This document shows positions 5,331 to 6,179 of a stretch of 6,179 nucleotides of DNA, piece after piece. The position numbers were made by a program, and so were the translations under genes. The notes beneath the pieces were generated by a model, which saw only the letters and a list, made by a program, of their open reading frames with translations, did no database searches and had not been told where the DNA came from. Where the stretch lies: contig WLME01000068.1 of assembly GCA_009700365.1 (NCBI GenBank), positions 1-6,179 of the forward strand, read 5' to 3'. This stretch comes from Actinomycetota bacterium (GTDB lineage Bacteria > Actinomycetota > Actinomycetes > Nanopelagicales > Nanopelagicaceae). How positions within the stretch are numbered: position 1 is the stretch's first letter; each line of letters begins with the position of its first letter.

Positions 5331-6179
5331 TTAATCTAAAGAACGTTCTTTTGCATCTGTAAATTCGTCCTCATCGAGTTCTGCGCATTTGGCAAACCAC
5401 TCCCGAGCCTCATCTTTGCGTCCTGCAGCATCAAGAGCATCCGCATATGCATATCGAAGTCGCAAAGCCCACTCTTCATTTTCATTTTTCAACTCTTTGC
5501 ATTGCAATGTCACAACGGCCGCTTCAAATTCGCCTAGATCACGACGTGCGCCGGATGCAACGATACGCATCTCTATCTCTTCGGGTTTTGCCAATCGCTT
5601 GACCTCGTCAGAACCAGCCAAATTCAAGGCTTTTAGAGGGTTTCCTAAACCGCGTTCGCAATCGGCCATCACCGGCCACATCGAAACATCTCCTGAGATT
5701 CGATGAGATGCACGCAATTCTTTCAGTGCGATTTCATAATGTCCTGCTCTGTAAGCCGCGTATCCAGCGGTTTCGCGCACAACGGCGAGTCTTCCTGCGT
5801 GATGTGCTGCGGCAACTGCGTGCTTATGAGAAAGCTCTGGGTCAACATCCATATAAAGATTGACGCAGACCATATGGCGCGCAACTACTTTCGCATTCTC
5901 GGCCGACAAACTCAGTAATTCGGCGCGAACACTCTTTTCAAGTTCTTCGCCTGTGACATCTTCTGGGATATCTGGTTCAAAGATACGAGGGCGAATGCGA
6001 GATTGATCGCGCTCTTGAGGTGCGGGACGAAACCCGCGTGGATCGCTGACTTCACGACCTTGTGAAACTTGACGAGTTGCGCCAGCTCGATCTGAGCGAC
6101 CACCGCGTGCAGGTCTCTCGTCTCGAGATTGTGGACGTGAAGAAGATGGGCGACCAGATGAAGAAGGTCTTGAAGAAGG
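5331..6179 (-). CDS. TPR-repeat protein with Ser/Arg/Pro-rich disordered N-terminus (5' end beyond window)
   Basis: The frame is open from the right edge to the TAA at 5331, giving 282 visible residues and no in-frame ATG near the edge, so the start lies outside. Residues 1-60 are disordered and very rich in Ser, Arg and Pro, with loose repeats such as RPSSSGRPSSSRPQSR. A linker RIRPRIFEPDIPEDVTGEEL (61-80) leads into an all-helical domain of TPR-like pairs: KSVRAELLSLSAENAKVVARH, AAYRAGHYEIALKELRASHR, VMADCERGLGNPLKALNLA, ASGARRDLGEFEAAVVTLQ and LRYAYADALDAAGRKDEAREWFAK. The DVTGxEL...RAELxxLS and YAYADAL..AGRxDEAREWFA blocks match the conserved actinobacterial protein near tlyA (Rv1691 in M. 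tuberculosis, from memory). The role is unknown; TPRs usually hold protein partners, and the basic tail could bind RNA. A TTG at 5909 would give only the TPR part and is an unlikely start because coding sequence and conserved residues continue upstream of it. Confidence 0.9.
   Translation of the reverse strand, partial: PSSRPSSSGRPSSSRPQSRDERPARGGRSDRAGATRQVSQGREVSDPRGFRPAPQERDQSRIRPRIFEPDIPEDVTGEELEKSVRAELLSLSAENAKVVARHMVCVNLYMDVDPELSHKHAVAAAHHAGRLAVVRETAGYAAYRAGHYEIALKELRASHRISGDVSMWPVMADCERGLGNPLKALNLAGSDEVKRLAKPEEIEMRIVASGARRDLGEFEAAVVTLQCKELKNENEEWALRLRYAYADALDAAGRKDEAREWFAKCAELDEDEFTDAKERSLD

Noticed and set aside
5912..6103. 63-residue minus-strand frame
   Set aside because: It is in a different frame from the TPR protein, whose conserved coding sequence covers the same bases.
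1..6179. Mobile element, CRISPR array, tRNA or rRNA, toxin-antitoxin or phage-defence system
   Set aside because: Core genes fill nearly the whole window, with no repeat array, transposase, structured RNA or defence-type domain visible.

Overview
The window reads as a chromosomal core region of an actinobacterium with an unusually low GC content for the phylum (about half by eye). The CTP synthase, TlyA, NAD kinase and TPR proteins all have the actinobacterial form of their families. The gene order also matches the tlyA neighbourhood of Mycobacterium as I remember it (Rv1691, Rv1693, tlyA, ppnK, recN, pyrG). Low GC, very tight packing and lost intervening genes would suit a streamlined freshwater lineage such as the acI group (Nanopelagicales), but that placement is inference.

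All eight genes are on the minus strand, so transcription runs from right to left. In that order: a TPR-repeat protein whose N-terminus lies beyond the right edge (5331-6179); a 90-base gap with the leader of the next gene; an SSB-like OB-fold protein (4887-5240); a small protein with a Lys/Ala/Pro tail (4513-4845); a 49-residue protein (4364-4513); tlyA (3566-4354); nadK (2709-3566); recN (995-2716); and the first 322 residues of pyrG (1-966), cut by the left edge. From 4845 to the left edge no gap exceeds 28 bases, and three junctions overlap (TGATG, TAATG and an 8-base overlap), which indicates one polycistronic unit with translational coupling.

By known family roles the unit joins rRNA 2'-O-methylation (TlyA), NADP synthesis (NadK), double-strand-break repair (RecN) and CTP synthesis (PyrG), with a possible single-stranded nucleic-acid binder upstream. 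It is a conserved housekeeping cluster rather than one pathway. I found no mobile element, CRISPR array, RNA gene, toxin-antitoxin pair or phage gene, and no convincing new defence or biosynthetic system. The best second-look items are a hairpin that would hide the ribosome-binding site of the SSB-like gene, a probable leaderless start inside the operon, the SSB paralogue without the usual acidic tail, two small poorly known proteins, and the Ser/Arg/Pro-rich disordered extension of the TPR protein.
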